This document shows, in pieces, positions 63,297 through 64,000 of a stretch of DNA of 64,000 nucleotides. Numbering within the stretch: the stretch's first letter is position 1; every line of letters begins with the position of its first letter. The notes beneath the pieces were generated by a model. That model searched no databases, was not told the DNA's origin, and saw only the letters and a program-made list of their open reading frames with translations. Origin of the DNA: Bacillus sp. AFS006103 (GTDB lineage Bacteria > Bacillota > Bacilli > Bacillales > Cytobacillaceae); NCBI GenBank assembly GCA_002559145.1, contig NTXX01000030.1:31571-95570 (forward strand). The letters run 5' to 3'. A program made the translations under genes and the position numbers.

Positions 63297-64000
63297 TTAA
63301 ACCTTTTTGTTCTCAGCAACAACAGCCTTTTTATCAATCGAACATTCCTCTGTGTATTCCACCAAACCGATCTGACAATTGGGGCCAATCTTCACCTGAT
63401 TTCCACGGACGATTTTGGCGATTGTATTTTCAATTTCAATTTTGTCGCCCTCAATTAATTCCGTTTCAAGCTGTGGTTTAAAGAAGGACTTAAGCAAATT
63501 CCCAACTAAGGAGCCCTTCGCCTTAATCGTAATGGTTTGCCCGCCGATTTCTTTTGCAAAACACGCTCCAAACAATTTTAGGTTAACTTCGTCTGCATTT
63601 AGAAGGCCGCCTATCGTAAACTGCGATTCAGCTTGGAAAATTTCCGCCTCACAATCCCCGCCAACTGTAAATGTCCCCTGAATTTTTATTTCCTCACATT
63701 TAACCTTTCCGCCAATAGTTGCCTTACCAGACACCTTTAATTTTTCTGCGGTCAGATTCTTGTCAATTCTTGCGGACCCATCAATCTTTAGAATCTGACT
63801 GTCGATATTTCCTTTGAACCTTGCATGACCGTTCACTTTTGCTTTTTCAGATATGACGTTTCCATTTAAGATACCTGAACCATTACAATCAAGTTCGACG
63901 CATTCGATATCATTGTTCACTGTCCCTCTGCCATTTAATGTGACAAGCTGGAACTGTCCCCCATTCGATGCACCGAATCCATTAATAACCAAGTCTCCCC
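63297..64000 (-). CDS. yhbE: Bactofilin-like protein (YhbE-like), 5' end outside the window
   Basis: At least 234 residues, open to the window edge. LVINGFGASNGGQFQLVTLN aligns with the start of the downstream paralogue, so only a few codons are missing; TTG 63992 is an in-frame start candidate without a convincing site. Beta-helical repeats follow (GKATIGGKVKCEEIKIQG, FTIGGLLNADEV), and the end NQVKIGPNCQIGLVEYTEE mirrors the paralogue. The two genes are tandem duplicates in one unit. Confidence 0.8.
   Translation of the reverse strand, partial: GDLVINGFGASNGGQFQLVTLNGRGTVNNDIECVELDCNGSGILNGNVISEKAKVNGHARFKGNIDSQILKIDGSARIDKNLTAEKLKVSGKATIGGKVKCEEIKIQGTFTVGGDCEAEIFQAESQFTIGGLLNADEVNLKLFGACFAKEIGGQTITIKAKGSLVGNLLKSFFKPQLETELIEGDKIEIENTIAKIVRGNQVKIGPNCQIGLVEYTEECSIDKKAVVAENKKV

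Overview
The window looks like a chromosomal segment of an endospore-forming, low-GC Gram-positive bacterium of the Bacillaceae. The evidence is a GerA/GerB/GerC-type germinant receptor operon, a groES-groEL operon under a perfect CIRCE operator beside ydiL-ydiK (the Bacillus subtilis neighbourhood), cre-like sites, strong AGGAGG-type ribosome sites and many TTG/GTG starts. I cannot name the species; a Bacillus or Neobacillus relative is plausible.

Layout. 0-2 kb: a PRD-type PTS regulator. 2.2-6 kb: the ger operon. 6.4-7.7 kb: D-serine ammonia-lyase. 7.8-8.9 kb: a short UvrC-like nuclease. 9.2-11.8 kb: convergent HMG-CoA reductase and HMG-CoA synthase genes. 12.2-16.4 kb: serine permease and L-serine dehydratase genes, divergent from a YheO-type regulator. 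16.5-24.9 kb: a decayed zone with a RelA/SpoT-domain gene, gene remnants, an ArsR-oxidoreductase pair and several tyrosine-recombinase remnants. 25-32 kb: a glycolate/hydroxyacid oxidation cluster (FAH hydrolase, GlcF, GlcD, FadR-type regulator, MFS carrier, tartronate-semialdehyde-reductase-like enzyme). 32.4-40.6 kb: a second MFS carrier, then a four-gene catabolic operon (RraA-like aldolase, D-2-hydroxyacid dehydrogenase, metallohydrolase, DASS carrier) behind a consensus sigma-54 promoter, and the divergent PrpR-like sigma-54 activator. 40.7-59.1 kb: an integrated genomic island. 59.1-64 kb: groEL, groES, ydiL, ydiK and two bactofilin-like genes.

The island is the most distinctive part. 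It lies against the stop codon of groEL, carries an intact tyrosine integrase next to that end, and is closed at the far end by a 106-bp copy of the groEL 3' end with 3 mismatches. Its cargo is a type I restriction-modification system (hsdR-hsdM-hsdS), a primase-like replication protein, a LAGLIDADG homing endonuclease, a serine recombinase, an Mrr-like nuclease, and a tight two-gene operon made of an unfamiliar PD-(D/E)XK-like nuclease and a partner of unknown fold. That pair is my best candidate for an undescribed defence system.

Remnants of two integrase types and four att-like junctions, formed from two left arms and two right arms around one shared 16-base core, lie between 6 and 59 kb. 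I infer that the end of groEL has been used repeatedly as an insertion site and that much of the 6-41 kb metabolic cargo arrived or was rearranged through it. The metabolic blocks share a theme of serine, glycolate and hydroxyacid use, each with a local regulator and recognisable operators.
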